Notes under the pieces: generated by a model | What the model was told of the DNA's origin: nothing | Databases searched by the model: none | Seen by the model: only the letters and a program-made list of their open reading frames with translations | Part shown: positions 43,100 to 55,221 of the stretch, piece after piece | Layout: each line of letters opens with the position of its first letter | How positions within the stretch are numbered: position 1 is the stretch's first letter | From: Candidatus Tokpelaia sp. JSC188 | GTDB lineage: Bacteria > Pseudomonadota > Alphaproteobacteria > Rhizobiales > Rhizobiaceae | Direction of reading: 5' to 3' | DNA length: 64,000 bases | NCBI GenBank assembly: GCA_003331065.1 | Contig: QENB01000010.1 | Location: forward strand, 1-64,000 | Program-made: the position numbers and the translations under genes

Positions 43100-45681
43100 G
43101 CGATAAAAAAAACGAAGACAAGACCTCCAGCGTTTCCCATAAAAAAACACTAACGCTCAAACGTTCAAGTGTTGAACATAGCATGGTAAAACAGAACTTT
43201 AGCCACGGTCGCGTAAAGGCTGTTGTTGTTGAAACTAAACGTCGTAAAATCACTCGTCCCAACGATAAAGTAGAGTTGTCGACGGTACAACCAGTAACAA
43301 AACCGCGTGTTGCTATACATCCAAAAGCACATAAAGAAACGCCTCCTCCCAAAATTGCGCAGAAAGTCAGCAATCTTTCCTCGATCGAGATGAAAGCCCG
43401 ATTAAAGGCCCTTAAAGATGAAAATATTCGCTTGGAACAAGAGCGCTCACGGATGGAAGAAGATATAAAACAGCGTTCTACAGAAAAAGTCGAGTGCGAG
43501 AAAAAACACCAAGAGGTATTAAAAAGACGGATAAAAGAAAACGTACGTCAAAAAAAGGAAGCAAGGAAGTATAAGGAGATTAAAGCTCCCTCAAATATCC
43601 CTCTCATAAAGGATAAGAAAGCAACTGTTCAGGATGGAGGAAAACAACGGGCGCTTTCCCAAACAAGCCATTGGCGTGAAAAAAATAAAGAAGAAATCCA
43701 TAGTATTGGTTTGCGTCGCAGTAATGCAGCTGCATCTGCCAAGCAGGAAGTGCGCGCGCCAAAAGTCATTAAAGGTAGTGAAGAACGCCGACGAAGCAAG
43801 CTAACCCTATCATCAGCTCTGGATGACGACAACACTAATTTCCGCGGTCGTTCTATTGCTGCGATGCGCCGACGTCAAGAGAAATTCAAACGTACGCAGG
43901 TGCAAGAAATACGTGAAAAAATTTCACGTGAAGTGACTATCCCTGAAACAATTACTATTCAGGAATTAGCACAGCGTATGACAGAGCGTGCCGTAGATGT
44001 TATCAAATTCCTAATGAAACAGGGGCAGATGATGAAGCCTGGTGATATTATCGATGGAGATATGGCTCAGCTAATCAGTGAGGAATTTGGTCATACGGTC
44101 AAACGTGTTGCAGAATCCGATGTAGAGCTTGGTATATTCAGTCTGCCAGATGACGAAAGTAAAATGCGTTTAAGACCGCCAGTGGTTACCATCATGGGTC
44201 ATGTTGATCACGGTAAAACATCTTTGCTTGATGCCATCCGTAAAGCTAATGTGGTCTCAGAAGAGGCTGGGGGCATTACCCAACATATCGGCGCCTATCA
44301 GGTTGAACAGAGCGGACAAAAAATTACCTTCATCGATACCCCAGGGCATGCTGCCTTTACGGCTATGCGTGCACGAGGTGCGCAAGTTACTGACGTAGCT
44401 GTTCTAGTTGTTTCTGCTGATGACAGCGTTATGCCTCAGACGATTGAATCGATCAACCATGCCAAAGCAGCTAATGTACCGATTATTGTTGCCATTAACA
44501 AAATTGATAAGCCTGCGGCTAATTCACAGAAGGTGCGAACAGAGCTATCTCTACATGAAGTCCTTGTTGAAAGCCTAGGTGGTGAAGTACTGGAAGTTGA
44601 GGTTTCGGCTAAGACAGGTAAGAATATCGATAAACTTCTGGAAGCTATTCTGTTACAGGCAGAAATTCTTGATATAAAGGCTGATCCTGAACGGGCTGTT
44701 GAGGGTGTTGTAATTGAAGCCAAGCTTGACCGTGGTTGCGGCTCTGTTGCCACAGTTTTGGTGCAGAAAGGTACTCTTTATCCTGGTGATATTATTGTTG
44801 CCGGCGATGAATGGGGGCGTGTACGTGCATTAATTAATGAACGTGGTGAACATATGAAAGAAGCTGGACCTTCAACACCGGTTGAAATTCTTGGTATGCA
44901 AGGTACTCCTCGAGCAGGTGATTGTTTTGCTGCAGTTTCTAGTGAATCTCAGGCCCGTGAGATTTCTGAATATCGTCGCCGGCTTTCCCGTGAGAAGGCT
45001 ATAGCACGTCAAGCAGGTTCTCGCGGCTCGCTCGAGCAGATGATTAGCCAGCTGCAGACTTCAGGTAGCAAGGAGTTTCCATTAATTATTAAAGGTGATG
45101 TACAGGGTTCAGTTGAAGCTATCAATGCTGTACTTGAAAAACTTGGCAATGATGAGGTGTGTGTCCGTATTGTGCATGCTGCTGCTGGCGGTATTACCGA
45201 AAGCGATGTCTCACTTGCTGCAGCATCAAAGGCCACTATTATCGGTTTTAATGTCCGTGCGAATAAACAGGCTCGAGATGTAATTGAAACTCAGGGCATT
45301 GAGATCCGTTATTACAATATCATTTATGATCTTGTTAATGACATAAAAGCAGTCATGTCCGGTATGCTTACACCTGAACGGCGTGAAACTTTCCTTGGTA
45401 CTGCTCAGATTCTTGAAGTGTTTAATATTTCAAAAGTCGGTAAAGTTTCTGGATGTCGCGTTATTGAAGGTAAGATTGAGCGTGGTGCAGGTGTACGCCT
45501 TATACGCGATAATATTGTTATTCATGAAGGTAAACTTAAGACACTTAAACGTTTTAAGGATGAAGTGAATGAGGTATCGATTGGGCAAGAATGCGGAATG
45601 GCTTTTGAAAATCACGAAGATATACGTGCCAGCGATATTATTGAAGCTTTCCGTGTTGAACATGTTAGCCGCACTCTCTAA
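43096..45681 (+). CDS. infB: translation initiation factor IF-2
   Basis: IF-2 is the GTPase that brings initiator tRNA to the 30S subunit. The 861-residue product starts with the IF2-associated segment ([16 protein letters not shown]), then a charged low-complexity stretch with a coiled coil (about 95-160), the IF2_N domain (about 285-335), the G domain with GHVDHGKTS from residue 368, DTPGHAAF and NKID, and domains II-IV ending EHVSRTL. The variable N-terminal region is compact for the family. It overlaps ylxR by four bases. Confidence 0.96.
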   Translation: MSDKKNEDKTSSVSHKKTLTLKRSSVEHSMVKQNFSHGRVKAVVVETKRRKITRPNDKVELSTVQPVTKPRVAIHPKAHKETPPPKIAQKVSNLSSIEMKARLKALKDENIRLEQERSRMEEDIKQRSTEKVECEKKHQEVLKRRIKENVRQKKEARKYKEIKAPSNIPLIKDKKATVQDGGKQRALSQTSHWREKNKEEIHSIGLRRSNAAASAKQEVRAPKVIKGSEERRRSKLTLSSALDDDNTNFRGRSIAAMRRRQEKFKRTQVQEIREKISREVTIPETITIQELAQRMTERAVDVIKFLMKQGQMMKPGDIIDGDMAQLISEEFGHTVKRVAESDVELGIFSLPDDESKMRLRPPVVTIMGHVDHGKTSLLDAIRKANVVSEEAGGITQHIGAYQVEQSGQKITFIDTPGHAAFTAMRARGAQVTDVAVLVVSADDSVMPQTIESINHAKAANVPIIVAINKIDKPAANSQKVRTELSLHEVLVESLGGEVLEVEVSAKTGKNIDKLLEAILLQAEILDIKADPERAVEGVVIEAKLDRGCGSVATVLVQKGTLYPGDIIVAGDEWGRVRALINERGEHMKEAGPSTPVEILGMQGTPRAGDCFAAVSSESQAREISEYRRRLSREKAIARQAGSRGSLEQMISQLQTSGSKEFPLIIKGDVQGSVEAINAVLEKLGNDEVCVRIVHAAAGGITESDVSLAAASKATIIGFNVRANKQARDVIETQGIEIRYYNIIYDLVNDIKAVMSGMLTPERRETFLGTAQILEVFNISKVGKVSGCRVIEGKIERGAGVRLIRDNIVIHEGKLKTLKRFKDEVNEVSIGQECGMAFENHEDIRASDIIEAFRVEHVSRTL

Positions 45682-45749
45682 GAGATTATTCATCAATGAT
45701 AATGTAAAACTATTCAATCCAAACAAAATCTGGCAAAATATTTGAAGTA

Positions 45750-46145
45750 ATGAGATATTCTGGACTTTCGCACCGGCAATTGAGAATTGGAGAGCAAGTT
45801 CGCCGTGCTGTTATACACGTATTACAACGAGGAGAGTTGCACGATCCACTTCTGCAGAGTGTTATTTTATCCATATCGGTGGTGCGAATGTCAGCTGATC
45901 TTAAGATTGCTACATGTTTTGTTGCGCTACATCAGAATGGCGATGAGGTTGTTACAGCACTTAACCAGCATGCCAGATATATCCGTGGCCAAGCTGCTCA
46001 TACTCTACGCCAAATAAAATATATGCCGGAATTTCGTTTTCGGCTTGACACGAGCTTTGATAACTTTGCCAAAATTGATGCCTTACTTCGTTCTTCAGAA
46101 GTCGCACGTGATCTTGATGATTACAATAAGGGAAATAAGGAATAG
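45750..46145 (+). CDS. rbfA: ribosome-binding factor A
   Basis: RbfA is a KH-fold protein that binds the 30S subunit and supports late 16S rRNA processing and cold growth. The 131-residue product has [19 protein letters not shown] (7-25), [14 protein letters not shown] and [13 protein letters not shown]. Length is normal. It follows infB by 68 bases and precedes truB by 5, the classical order. Confidence 0.94.
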   Translation: MRYSGLSHRQLRIGEQVRRAVIHVLQRGELHDPLLQSVILSISVVRMSADLKIATCFVALHQNGDEVVTALNQHARYIRGQAAHTLRQIKYMPEFRFRLDTSFDNFAKIDALLRSSEVARDLDDYNKGNKE

Positions 46146-46150
46146 GTTAG

Positions 46151-47113
46151 ATGCTAAGACAACGCAGAAAAAAAGGACGACCTATTTCAGGCTGGATTGT
46201 TCTTGATAAGCCGAAAGGGCTTGCTTCTACCGAAGCTGTTTCTAAAGCAAGATGGTTTTATAATGCAGAAAAAGCTGGACATGCAGGAACACTCGATCCA
46301 CTTGCTTCTGGGCTTCTGCCGATTGCCTTTGGAGAAGCAACAAAAACAGTACCGTATATCATGGCAAATAAAAAAATTTATCGTTGTACTATTGCTTGGG
46401 GTGAAGAGCGCTCTACGGATGATCTTGAGGGTAAGGTTATCAAATCATCTTGCCTTCGGCCTACAGAAATGGAGATTAAAGCATTTTTGCCTAAATATAT
46501 CGGCCTTATCTTACAAGTTCCGCCGCAGTTTTCCGCTATCAAGATTGATGGTACTCGCGCTTATGATCTGGCACGTAATGGCAAAAAAATTGATATGCTA
46601 CCGCGTGAAGTGGAAATTAATAAGTTAGAATTTGTTGAAATAACACCTAATGGCCATGCTATACTTAGAATTAAATGTGGCAAAGGGACTTATATCCGTT
46701 CACTTGCGCGTGATCTCGGACGTGATCTAGGATGTTACGGGTATGTTGCTGACTTGCGCCGTACAGAGGTCACTCCGTTTACTGAAGAAAATGTTGTAAC
46801 TCTTGAAAAACTGGAAGAAGCTTGTTTGCCTTATATTGAATCAGTAGAAGGAAATAAGCCAGTTCCAAGACGAGACTTTTCTAAACTCGATGCTCTTTTA
46901 ATTGAAACCAGTGCTGCTCTTAAGTGTCTTCCACAATATTCTATATCGAAAGAACAGGTAGTCAATGTTCGTGATGGGAATCCTATTGTTTTGAGAGGAT
47001 ACAATGCACTAGAAGAAACTAATAGAGCCTGTGTTAATTACAAAGGTAGAGTATTGGCAATTGGTTATATTGAAAAAACTGTTTTTAAACCAAAAAAACT
47101 GTTTTGTTTATAA
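46151..47113 (+). CDS. truB: tRNA pseudouridine(55) synthase TruB
   Basis: TruB makes pseudouridine 55 in the T-loop of tRNAs. The 320-residue product has [13 protein letters not shown], the catalytic motif [16 protein letters not shown] with its aspartate (about residue 48), [34 protein letters not shown] and [15 protein letters not shown]. The C-terminal domain ends normally. It starts 5 bases after rbfA with AAGGAATAGG upstream. In relatives rpsO follows directly; here a large glycosyltransferase gene intervenes. Confidence 0.95.
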   Translation: MLRQRRKKGRPISGWIVLDKPKGLASTEAVSKARWFYNAEKAGHAGTLDPLASGLLPIAFGEATKTVPYIMANKKIYRCTIAWGEERSTDDLEGKVIKSSCLRPTEMEIKAFLPKYIGLILQVPPQFSAIKIDGTRAYDLARNGKKIDMLPREVEINKLEFVEITPNGHAILRIKCGKGTYIRSLARDLGRDLGCYGYVADLRRTEVTPFTEENVVTLEKLEEACLPYIESVEGNKPVPRRDFSKLDALLIETSAALKCLPQYSISKEQVVNVRDGNPIVLRGYNALEETNRACVNYKGRVLAIGYIEKTVFKPKKLFCL

Positions 47114-47263
47114 CAATTCTTTATATAAATGATTTCTTTTTTATATAGCCAATACGTGGAATATCTACGTTGTTATAAGCGAAAAAATGCTCATTTATTT
47201 TAATGGATATCTCCGCGATTAGAAATCGGTAAACGTATCGGTCTGCCAATAAGAAATTAAAGA

Positions 47264-49417
47264 ATGAAAAATATGATGAAAGAAAAAGTATCTATCATTG
47301 TTCCTTTCTATAATACAGAAAAATATATCGGGATATGTTTGAAATCACTTGTAGAGCAAATCTACTCAAATATTGAAGTCCTTTGTGTCAATGATGGATC
47401 AACAGATAATAGCAAAACAATTGTCAAAGAATTTCAAAAAAAAGATAAACGTATTCACTTATTGAATTTTGATAGGTCTGGAGCAGGAATATCTAGAAAC
47501 CATGGCCTTAAACAGGCTACTGGTAAATATGTCATGTTTTGTGATAGTGATGATTTTTATAAGCCTGAAATGATATCAGGTATGGTCAATCTTATATCAG
47601 CTGACGAAGAGGTCGACATAGCTGTATGCAATTGTACATTACAGGATACAAATGGTACACAACGTCGAGATCAGAATTATCTTCAAAATGACAAGAATGG
47701 TATTTTTGAACTTACTCAGCCTACTAAAAGAACTGTTAATATAGTTTTATGGAATAAAATTTTTAAGACGGACATTTTAACTAGATTCGGCATTAAATTT
47801 ATTAACGCAAATTTTCATGAAGATGAGAACTTTGTTTTTAAATATATATCTATCTCTCGAAAATTAAATTCCACTGATAAGGCATTTTATACCTATCTAT
47901 ACAGAGATGGTTCTCTTTCAGAAGAAACATCTAAGGCAAAAGTTCATGTCACTGAATATCTGAAATGCGTCGAGGATTTTTCCATTTTTTTGGAAAAAAA
48001 TTCCCTATGGGATAGAAATAATCAATATTTTGCAGAAGCGATAATATACGGTTCTTATCTTGCTCACCACAAACACTTAAGCAAAAAAAGTAAACAGATC
48101 TTAAGTGCAGGGATTCATTCTTTGTCTCAGAAAATTGACATTCGAAAAATTAATAATAAAAAAATTAGAGAGGATATCTTTAGAATTCAAAAAAGTTATA
48201 TCGCGTATAGGCAATTTGCCTCTCTTGCTGGAATAAAGCAGACAAAAGAGAGAATCCCGATTGTTTTTGCCTGTGATGACAATTACGTAAAATACCTCTC
48301 TGTCACACTGCAATCCATTATTGACAACGCATCACAAAACAAGAGTTATTGTATCATAGTTCTTGACTGTGGTATAAAACAGTGTTTCATCAGCATTATT
48401 GAAAAACAAATCTCTAAATATAAGAACTTCTCCCTTCACTTTATATCAATAGAGACCTTCTTGCAAGAAAATAAACAATCTTTTAAAGAAAAAGATTATT
48501 TTACGGCTTCCATTTATGGAAGATTACTTATCCCTGAGATATGCAGTACTTTTGATAAAGTAATATATATTGATACTGACATGATTTTTAGACGTGATAT
48601 TTCTGAATTAATGCTTCTAGATCTTAAAGATGATTATATTGCAGCCGTCATTGACAGCAAAGTTGAGATTGAGCGTAGGGGTGATCCTTGGTGGAGCAAT
48701 TATTTTAAAAAAAAGCTCTCCTTAGAAACTAGTAATTTTTATGTCAACTCAGGACTTCTCGTATTCAATCTTAAGAAATGGAGAAGCCTTTCGATTCACG
48801 AGCAATGCATCGATTTATTGGCAGAATCAACAGGATTTATCCTTCCTGATCAAGATGTCATAAACATGATTTGTAAAAATAGAATCCATTACCTTGATCA
48901 GTCTTGGAATTGTATGCAACATACAATGGATATCTTAAATGATAAAACAACTATCAGAGCACTTAGCGAATCACTGTTCTTGGAAAATCTTATTACTGAG
49001 TACAATATGGCATATGACAGTTCAAATAGTGTTCTGCATTATACATCCAATAAAAAACCATGGAATAATCCAGTTATGGCAAAAGCTGAAAAATGGTGGA
49101 TTTATTGTAAAAAAACAGAATTCTATGAGCAAATTCTGTTTCAAAATACTTCTAGACAAATTCAAAATCACTTGATTGATTTTAAGCTTAATAACGGCCA
49201 GTTTGAAAGACAAGCAATGGAAATTGCTGATTACACAAAAGTGATGAAAAACTATTGTCTTCTTGGTCTTTCTGTTCTTAAAATAAAAACTACTGCAGAA
49301 AATAGAAAATATTATTTTTTGGGTATACGTTTTGCAAAAATTGTTAAAAATGTGCACAGGAAAAAGTATTATATTTTTGGGCTAAGACTCTTCACTCTTA
49401 AAATTTGGAAAAGTTAA
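47264..49417 (+). CDS. two-domain glycosyltransferase (GT2 + GT8)
   Basis: A 717-residue protein with two glycosyltransferase modules. Residues about 8-250 are a GT2 (GT-A) domain: VSIIVPFYNTEKYI, NDGSTDNS, and FCDSDDFY with the metal-binding DxD. Residues about 327-600 are a GT8 domain: IPIVFACDDNYVKYLSVTLQS, the DxD in YIDTDMIFRRD (near 437), FYVNSGLLVFNLKKW, LPDQDVIN and HYTSNKKPW. The last 100 residues are basic and probably membrane-associated. No signal peptide or helix is evident at the N-terminus. Such enzymes build surface polysaccharide or LOS with two sugars added in turn. It sits alone between truB and rpsO, which are normally neighbours, and is very AT-rich with many AAA and ATA codons, so it looks acquired. 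Confidence 0.88.
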   Translation: MKNMMKEKVSIIVPFYNTEKYIGICLKSLVEQIYSNIEVLCVNDGSTDNSKTIVKEFQKKDKRIHLLNFDRSGAGISRNHGLKQATGKYVMFCDSDDFYKPEMISGMVNLISADEEVDIAVCNCTLQDTNGTQRRDQNYLQNDKNGIFELTQPTKRTVNIVLWNKIFKTDILTRFGIKFINANFHEDENFVFKYISISRKLNSTDKAFYTYLYRDGSLSEETSKAKVHVTEYLKCVEDFSIFLEKNSLWDRNNQYFAEAIIYGSYLAHHKHLSKKSKQILSAGIHSLSQKIDIRKINNKKIREDIFRIQKSYIAYRQFASLAGIKQTKERIPIVFACDDNYVKYLSVTLQSIIDNASQNKSYCIIVLDCGIKQCFISIIEKQISKYKNFSLHFISIETFLQENKQSFKEKDYFTASIYGRLLIPEICSTFDKVIYIDTDMIFRRDISELMLLDLKDDYIAAVIDSKVEIERRGDPWWSNYFKKKLSLETSNFYVNSGLLVFNLKKWRSLSIHEQCIDLLAESTGFILPDQDVINMICKNRIHYLDQSWNCMQHTMDILNDKTTIRALSESLFLENLITEYNMAYDSSNSVLHYTSNKKPWNNPVMAKAEKWWIYCKKTEFYEQILFQNTSRQIQNHLIDFKLNNGQFERQAMEIADYTKVMKNYCLLGLSVLKIKTTAENRKYYFLGIRFAKIVKNVHRKKYYIFGLRLFTLKIWKS

Positions 49418-50156
49418 ATTAATATACGAGTCTATGCTTGAGTAATTCTCGTTGAGATACTGCTAGAAATCTAACGTGTTGTTATTGATCCATTTTATAA
49501 TTTACAACAGCATGTATGTCAGCAAAGACATAGCTATGCTAGATTTTAGATAACTGCGGAGAAGGTAGTTTGAATGTATTATTTAGTGAGTCCAACATCT
49601 TAAAAATCTTAACATCTTCTGATGTTAGAAAGATGGATTTTAAGCTCTAGCTAACATACTAATGATCTCTATTATGCTGCAACTTTTTAAATTATTTGAA
49701 TTCCAGCTGCTCTTTATCGCCAAGATTTGGAATCACGATAAGAACTCTACCGGATTAGGGGCATTAGTTCAAAATTGCAATATAACCTTCTACTTCATTA
49801 ATATTGGTCCTTCAATACATATAAGAAATATTGTAACATAGATAGAACCAAAATTCTTATAGATTACCTTATAATTAGAAATTTCTAAAAAATCAATACG
49901 TCATATCAGATTCAATTAAATAAAAGATGCTCTAAATAGGAATATAAGCCATACAGTTGATGATATTCGGGAGGCTCTTTGTTTTACCGCATTTTATTAT
50001 GAAAGAAATGATTTTAAGCCTAGCTTTTGCTAGTTATTTGCTTTACACATGTGAGCCATGTTGGCAGACAAGGGGTTTTTTAGTGGTTTATTCCTCTGTT
50101 GGACTACGTCCAAGCTGGGGCGTTTTTGTTTTTCATCTTTTGAAAGGAAACAAACG
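49418..50156. other. long gene-free region between the glycosyltransferase gene and rpsO
   Basis: About 740 AT-rich bases. No transposase fragment, inverted terminal repeat or tRNA that would explain insertion of the glycosyltransferase gene was recognised. The last 100 bases should carry the rpsO promoter and leader; TTGGACTACGTCCAA at 50099-50113 is a short inverted repeat there. Confidence 0.35.
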
Positions 50157-50426
50157 ATGTCAATTACAGCAGAGCGCAAACAGGCTCTTATCAAAGAATA
50201 TGCAACAAAGGTAAATGATACTGGTTCTTCGGAAGTGCAGGTTGCTGTTCTTTCAGAGCGTATAGTCAATCTAACAGATCACTTTAAGACCCACAAAAAG
50301 GATAATCATTCTCGACGTGGACTTCTAAAGCTTGTCTCTCAAAGACGAAGCCTTCTTGACTATCTTAGAAGAGTTGATGTGAGACGTTATGAAGTGCTGA
50401 TCAGCCGTTTAGGGCTGCGTCGTTAA
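50157..50426 (+). CDS. rpsO: 30S ribosomal protein S15
   Basis: S15 binds 16S rRNA at a three-way junction and organises the 30S platform. The 89-residue product is complete: [32 protein letters not shown] (19-34), [19 protein letters not shown] and the end [11 protein letters not shown] 50157 with GAAAGG upstream is the true start; the frame is open further up but without conservation. pnp follows after 285 bases, the usual rpsO-pnp pair. Confidence 0.97.
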   Translation: MSITAERKQALIKEYATKVNDTGSSEVQVAVLSERIVNLTDHFKTHKKDNHSRRGLLKLVSQRRSLLDYLRRVDVRRYEVLISRLGLRR

Positions 50427-50711
50427 GGAGGAACATTTCCCTTTAGATGCCTGTGTTCATGCAGTTTTCTCAGCAGCAAGCACAGGTTGATTAAATTTCT
50501 GAAGTTTTGTTATCGAATTTTATCGTCGTTTTTGCTATTGCAAATAGGGTTTGAGGCGCTATGTAGAGCGGAATTGTAAATCGCTTTTAATAAAAATGGT
50601 CATCATAGAATCTTCATTGCTCTATAAAATTTAAGAAGCCATTCCTGTCTTGCCAAGGACTCGTTATATATAGAAATGAAGATATTTTCGCATTGTGAAC
50701 AAGGACTTAGT

Positions 50712-52910
50712 ATGTTCAATATACATAAAATAGAAATTGATTGGGCAGGTCGCCCATTTATTCTGGAAACTGGTAAAATTGCCCGACAGGCTGACGGTTC
50801 TGTTCTTGCAACTTATGGTGGTACTATTGTACTCGCAACTGTCGTATCGGCAAGAGAACCTAATTCTAGTCAAAGCTTCTTCCCACTTACTGTCAATTAT
50901 CAAGAAAAGGTTTATGCTGCTGGTCGTATCCCCGGCGGCTTTTTCAAAAGGGAAGGGCGTCCGAGTGAAAACGAAACTTTGATTTCACGTCTGATTGATA
51001 GGCCGATTCGTCCATTGTTTCCGGAAAATTATAAAAATGATACACAGATAATTGTTACGGTTATGCAACATGATCTTGAAAATAACCCTGATGTCTTATC
51101 GATGATTGCTGCTTCAGCAGCTCTAACCCTTTCTGGTATCCCTTTCTTGGGCCCAGTTGCTTGTGCACGCGTCGGTTACATTAATGGCGAATATCTTCTA
51201 AACCCTAATATCGATGAAATGCCTGAATCCAGGCTTGACCTTGTTGTCGCTGGCACGTCGGATGCTGTATTGATGGTTGAATCCGAAGCACAGGAACTGA
51301 CAGAAGAAGTCATGCTCGAAGCTGTTATGTTTGGTCAACTTGGTTTTCAGCCAATTATTGATGCAATCATTAAACTCGCAGAAGTTGCAGCTAAAGAACC
51401 AAGAAATCTTGAACTAAAGGATACTTCTGTTCTTGAAGAAAGAATGGTAGCTCTTTCAGAGAAAGACCTGCGCAAAGCTTATCAGATCATAGACAAGCAG
51501 ACACGTTGTTCTGCAGTTGATAAAGTATACGACGAAGTCAAGGAAAAATTCCTGCCTGAAAATGAACAAGAGCTAGAATTTACAGAAGAACAGGTTAACA
51601 CAGTGTTCAAACAACTGCAAGCCAATATTGTACGTTGGAATATACTAGATAGCGGAGCTCGTATTGATGGCCGCGATCTCAAAACTATCCGATCAATTGA
51701 GGCACAAGTCGGATTTTTACCACGTACGCATGGCTCTTCTCTTTTTACTCGTGGTGAAACGCAAGCGATCGTCGTAGTAACACTTGGCACTGGTGAGGAT
51801 GAGCAATATATGGATATGCTTACAGGGCTTTTAAAAGAAACTTTTATGCTTCATTATAACTTCCCCCCCTTCTCTGTTGGCGAGATAGGGCGTCTTGCCT
51901 CACCTAGCCGGCGAGAAATTGGTCATGGAAAGCTTGCATGGCGTGCAATACACCCGGTTTTGCCAACTAAGGCAAGATTTCCTTACACGATTCGTGCTGT
52001 ATCGGAAATTACCGAATCCAACGGATCTTCGTCTATGGCTACCGTTTGTGGAACATCTTTAGCACTTATGGATGCTGGCGTGCCCATTGCACGACCAGTT
52101 GCAGGTATCGCCATGGGACTTATCAAAGAAGGCAAGCATTTCGCTATTCTTTCCGATATTCTTGGTGATGAAGATCACCTCGGTGATATGGATTTCAAGG
52201 TTGCTGGAACAGAAAATGGTATAACCTCTTTACAGATGGATATCAAAATTGACGGTATTACTAAAGAAATTATGCAGATTGCCTTAGAACAGGCAAAAGA
52301 TGGTCGGATCCATATTCTGAATGAAATGGCTAAAGCTATTTCCAGCTCCCGTTCAGATTTAGCTGAATATGCGCCACGCATTGAAACTATGGAAATTCCA
52401 ACTGAGAAGATCAGGGATGTTATCGGTTCGGGCGGCAAGGTTATTCGTGAAATTGTTGAGAAAACAGGTGCAAAGATCAATATAGAGGATGATGGAACGG
52501 TAAAAATTGCTTCATCAGATGCAAAAACTATTGAAGCAGCGAGATGCTGGATACACTCGATTATTGATGAGCCAGAAATTGGAAAGATCTATGAAGGAAC
52601 TGTGGTCAAAATAGCTGATTTTGGGGCTTTCGTTAATTTCTTCGGCTCACGAGATGGCCTAGTTCACATTTCACAACTTTCTCCAGAGCGTGTTTCTAAA
52701 ACCACGGATATCGTAAAAGAAGGTGATCGCGTATGGGTCAAGCTTTTGGGCTTTGATGAACGTGGTAAAGTCCGCCTATCGATGAAAGTCGTTGATCAGA
52801 AGACCGGTAAGGAAATCGTAACAAAGGGGAAAAACGAGAAGATAGAAAACCCTTTGGATACTTCTAACAAACCTTCTAGGAGACCTCGCCGTAACAATAA
52901 AGAAAACTAA
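50712..52910 (+). CDS. pnp: polyribonucleotide nucleotidyltransferase (PNPase)
   Basis: PNPase is the phosphorolytic 3'-5' exoribonuclease of RNA turnover and a degradosome member. From ATG 50712 (AAGGAC upstream) it is 732 residues: two RNase PH domains ([12 protein letters not shown] near 77-88, and [20 protein letters not shown] near 420-440), an all-helical linker, a KH domain with [11 protein letters not shown] (about 572) and an S1 domain (about 620-690) with [17 protein letters not shown], then a short basic tail. Length is slightly above the common 700. The frame's upstream start at 50676 is not used by homologues. Confidence 0.96.
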   Translation: MFNIHKIEIDWAGRPFILETGKIARQADGSVLATYGGTIVLATVVSAREPNSSQSFFPLTVNYQEKVYAAGRIPGGFFKREGRPSENETLISRLIDRPIRPLFPENYKNDTQIIVTVMQHDLENNPDVLSMIAASAALTLSGIPFLGPVACARVGYINGEYLLNPNIDEMPESRLDLVVAGTSDAVLMVESEAQELTEEVMLEAVMFGQLGFQPIIDAIIKLAEVAAKEPRNLELKDTSVLEERMVALSEKDLRKAYQIIDKQTRCSAVDKVYDEVKEKFLPENEQELEFTEEQVNTVFKQLQANIVRWNILDSGARIDGRDLKTIRSIEAQVGFLPRTHGSSLFTRGETQAIVVVTLGTGEDEQYMDMLTGLLKETFMLHYNFPPFSVGEIGRLASPSRREIGHGKLAWRAIHPVLPTKARFPYTIRAVSEITESNGSSSMATVCGTSLALMDAGVPIARPVAGIAMGLIKEGKHFAILSDILGDEDHLGDMDFKVAGTENGITSLQMDIKIDGITKEIMQIALEQAKDGRIHILNEMAKAISSSRSDLAEYAPRIETMEIPTEKIRDVIGSGGKVIREIVEKTGAKINIEDDGTVKIASSDAKTIEAARCWIHSIIDEPEIGKIYEGTVVKIADFGAFVNFFGSRDGLVHISQLSPERVSKTTDIVKEGDRVWVKLLGFDERGKVRLSMKVVDQKTGKEIVTKGKNEKIENPLDTSNKPSRRPRRNNKEN

Positions 52911-52936
52911 TCCTTCCCCCATTCCCATTGGAAAAT

Positions 52937-52963
52937 ATTGCCTGCTTTCAGGCGGCAATTTAA
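52937..52963. terminator. hairpin between convergent pnp and fabI
   Basis: ATTGCC at 52937-52942 pairs with GGCAAT at 52954-52959 around an 11-base loop, followed by a short T/A stretch on either strand. Its place in the 110-base gap between two convergent genes suggests a two-way terminator, though the T runs are short. Confidence 0.5.
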
Positions 52964-53020
52964 TGGCTAGCGAAGGGCTATATTTTCCATCGAAAAATTG
53001 TCAAACTGTACAACCAAAAC

Positions 53021-53839
53021 TCATCCTCCATGGATCTCGTCGCTCTGCTTTAGTTCTTCTAATATCGGGGTTGATAGAATGTTATAACCGGAATCAACAT
53101 AGTGAATTTCACCTGTTACTCCAGATGACATATCAGATAGAAGATACAGTGCAGATTTGCCGATTTCATCAATGTCAACTGTGCGACGCAGCGGTGCATT
53201 ACGACGTTGGTAAGAAAAAATAGCACGCGCTGAACCGATACCATTCCCTGCCAGAGTACGAACAGGACCTGCTGAAATAGCATTAACACGGATTCCTTGT
53301 GGTCCGCAGTCATAAGCAAGGTAACGTATCATAGCTTCAAGAGCAGCTTTTGCAATACCCATAACGTTATAATTTGGTACCACTCGTACTGATGCTCCAT
53401 AGGTTAAGGTGAGGATAGAACCGCCTTTTGGCATCAATTCCTGTACCCGCTGTGCAACCTCCGTGAAGGAATAAGCAGAAATAATCATGGTGCGAGTGAA
53501 ATTATTGCGTGTTGTTACATCAATATAACGACCTTTTAGCTCTGCCTTATCAGAAAAACCAATCGCGTGAACAACAAAATCAATCGCCCCCCACTCTTGT
53601 TTTAGTTGATCAAAAACGGCATCTACCGTTTCAATATTTTCCACATCGCAAGGCAAAAGCATCTTCGCATTCAGTTTATCAGAAAGCGGTTTGACTCTTT
53701 TTCCAAAAGCATCTCCCTGATAGGTAAGAGCAAGCTCTGCCCCTTCTGCTGCTAGTTGGCGGGCAATTCCCCAAGCAATTGAATGATCGTTAGCAATTCC
53801 CATGATGAGGCCGCGCTTACCTTTCATAAAACCTTTCAT
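53021..53839 (-). CDS. fabI: enoyl-[acyl-carrier-protein] reductase FabI
   Basis: FabI performs the last, NADH-dependent reduction in each fatty acid elongation cycle and is the triclosan target. From ATG 53839, preceded by GGAG, it is 272 residues: KGKRGLIMGIANDHSIAWG at 6-24, VHAIGFSDKAEL, the catalytic Tyr-x6-Lys in TLTYGASVRVVPNYNVMGIAK (quoted in part) and GIRVNAISAGPVRTLAGNGI. The frame also extends to 53872. It is third in a fabA-fabB-fabI order on the minus strand, conserved in Brucella and Bartonella. Confidence 0.94.
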   Translation of the reverse strand: MKGFMKGKRGLIMGIANDHSIAWGIARQLAAEGAELALTYQGDAFGKRVKPLSDKLNAKMLLPCDVENIETVDAVFDQLKQEWGAIDFVVHAIGFSDKAELKGRYIDVTTRNNFTRTMIISAYSFTEVAQRVQELMPKGGSILTLTYGASVRVVPNYNVMGIAKAALEAMIRYLAYDCGPQGIRVNAISAGPVRTLAGNGIGSARAIFSYQRRNAPLRRTVDIDEIGKSALYLLSDMSSGVTGEIHYVDSGYNILSTPILEELKQSDEIHGG

Positions 53840-53908
53840 TTTTATCTCCGTCGGCCCCCAAAGCATATCCAAAGATACTACTTAGGCATGTTCGATATGC
53901 GATTAAAT

Positions 53909-55126
53909 TTAATATTTCTGAAAAACCAGAGTTGCGTTCGTACCACCAAATCCAAACGTATTAGATAACGCCGTTTTTAATTCAATGTTATCAATTCGTT
54001 TAGATACAATAGGCATATCTGCGAATAGAGGATCCAATTCTTCAATATGTGCACTCTTGCAGACAAAATTGTTATTCATCATCAAAAGCGTATAAATTGC
54101 CTCATGCACACCTGCTGCACCAAGAGAATGTCCTGTCAATGATTTAGTAGCTGAGATCAGAGGACATTTATCACCTGCTCCAAAAACACGCCGAATAGCA
54201 TCAAGCTCTGGCGGATCTCCTATAAGAGTGGATGTTGCATGCGGATTAATATAATCAATTCCTCTCTGAACACTAGAAATAGCCATGCGCATGCATCGCT
54301 CAGCACCCTCACCGCTTGGTGCAACCATATCATATCCATCAGAAGTTGCACAATAACCTATAATTTCTGCATAAATCCTAGCACCTCGAGCTTTGGCAAT
54401 CTCTAGTTCTTCAAGAACCAAAACACCACCTCCGCCAGCAATAACAAAACCATCTCGATTGGCATCATAGGCCCGTGAAGCCTGTTTTGGTGTATTGTTA
54501 TATTTAGAAGACATTGCACCCATCGCATCAAAAAGCGACGACAGTGTCCAGTCTAAATCCTCACAGCCACCCGCAAAAACTCTATCTTGCTTGCCATATT
54601 GAATCATTTCGTAAGCATTCCCAATACAGTGATTCGATGTTGCGCAAGCAGAAGAAATAGAGTAGTTGGCACCCTTAATTTTGAAAAAAGTCGCAAGTGT
54701 TGCTGATGCTGTTGAACTCATTGCCTTGGGTACAGCAAAGGGGCCAATGCGTTTCGGTCCCTTTTCTTTTGTAATAGCAGCAGCTTCAACAATAGTGCGT
54801 GTAGAAGGACCCCCAGATCCCATGATGATACCCGTACGTTCATTAGAAACCTCAGTGTCTTCAAGGGCGGCATCAGCAATAGCCTGATCCATGGCGATAT
54901 GGTTCCAAGCCGTTGCGCGTCCATGAAAACGCATAGTACGACGGTCAATTAATGCTTCAATATCAACAGTTGGCATTCCATAAACTTGGCTGCGAAAACC
55001 CAACTCTGCATATTCTGGGGCATATGAAAGACCTGATTTTGCTTCCTTCAGAGAAGTAAGCACTTCTTGTAAGTTATTTCCGATGGAGGAGATAATACCC
55101 ATCCCGGTCACGACAACTCGACGCAT
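53909..55126 (-). CDS. fabB: 3-oxoacyl-[acyl-carrier-protein] synthase I FabB
   Basis: FabB is the condensing enzyme needed for unsaturated fatty acid synthesis. The 405-residue product has the Cys-His-His triad: [14 protein letters not shown] (cysteine near 163), [13 protein letters not shown] (histidine near 297) and [13 protein letters not shown] (histidine near 333), with [12 protein letters not shown] at the C-terminus. Start [13 protein letters not shown] is standard. It lies 95 bases after fabA; this gap has a G6 tract followed by TA on the minus strand. Confidence 0.95.
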   Translation of the reverse strand: MRRVVVTGMGIISSIGNNLQEVLTSLKEAKSGLSYAPEYAELGFRSQVYGMPTVDIEALIDRRTMRFHGRATAWNHIAMDQAIADAALEDTEVSNERTGIIMGSGGPSTRTIVEAAAITKEKGPKRIGPFAVPKAMSSTASATLATFFKIKGANYSISSACATSNHCIGNAYEMIQYGKQDRVFAGGCEDLDWTLSSLFDAMGAMSSKYNNTPKQASRAYDANRDGFVIAGGGGVLVLEELEIAKARGARIYAEIIGYCATSDGYDMVAPSGEGAERCMRMAISSVQRGIDYINPHATSTLIGDPPELDAIRRVFGAGDKCPLISATKSLTGHSLGAAGVHEAIYTLLMMNNNFVCKSAHIEELDPLFADMPIVSKRIDNIELKTALSNTFGFGGTNATLVFQKY

Positions 55127-55221
55127 TAATTTCTCCTTAGTCGGCTATTATAGGCCTGACCTTCATCCCTCTGAGCTACCCCCCTAAAATCTTCAAACAA
55201 TTTTCCGTAATCGCTCAATCA

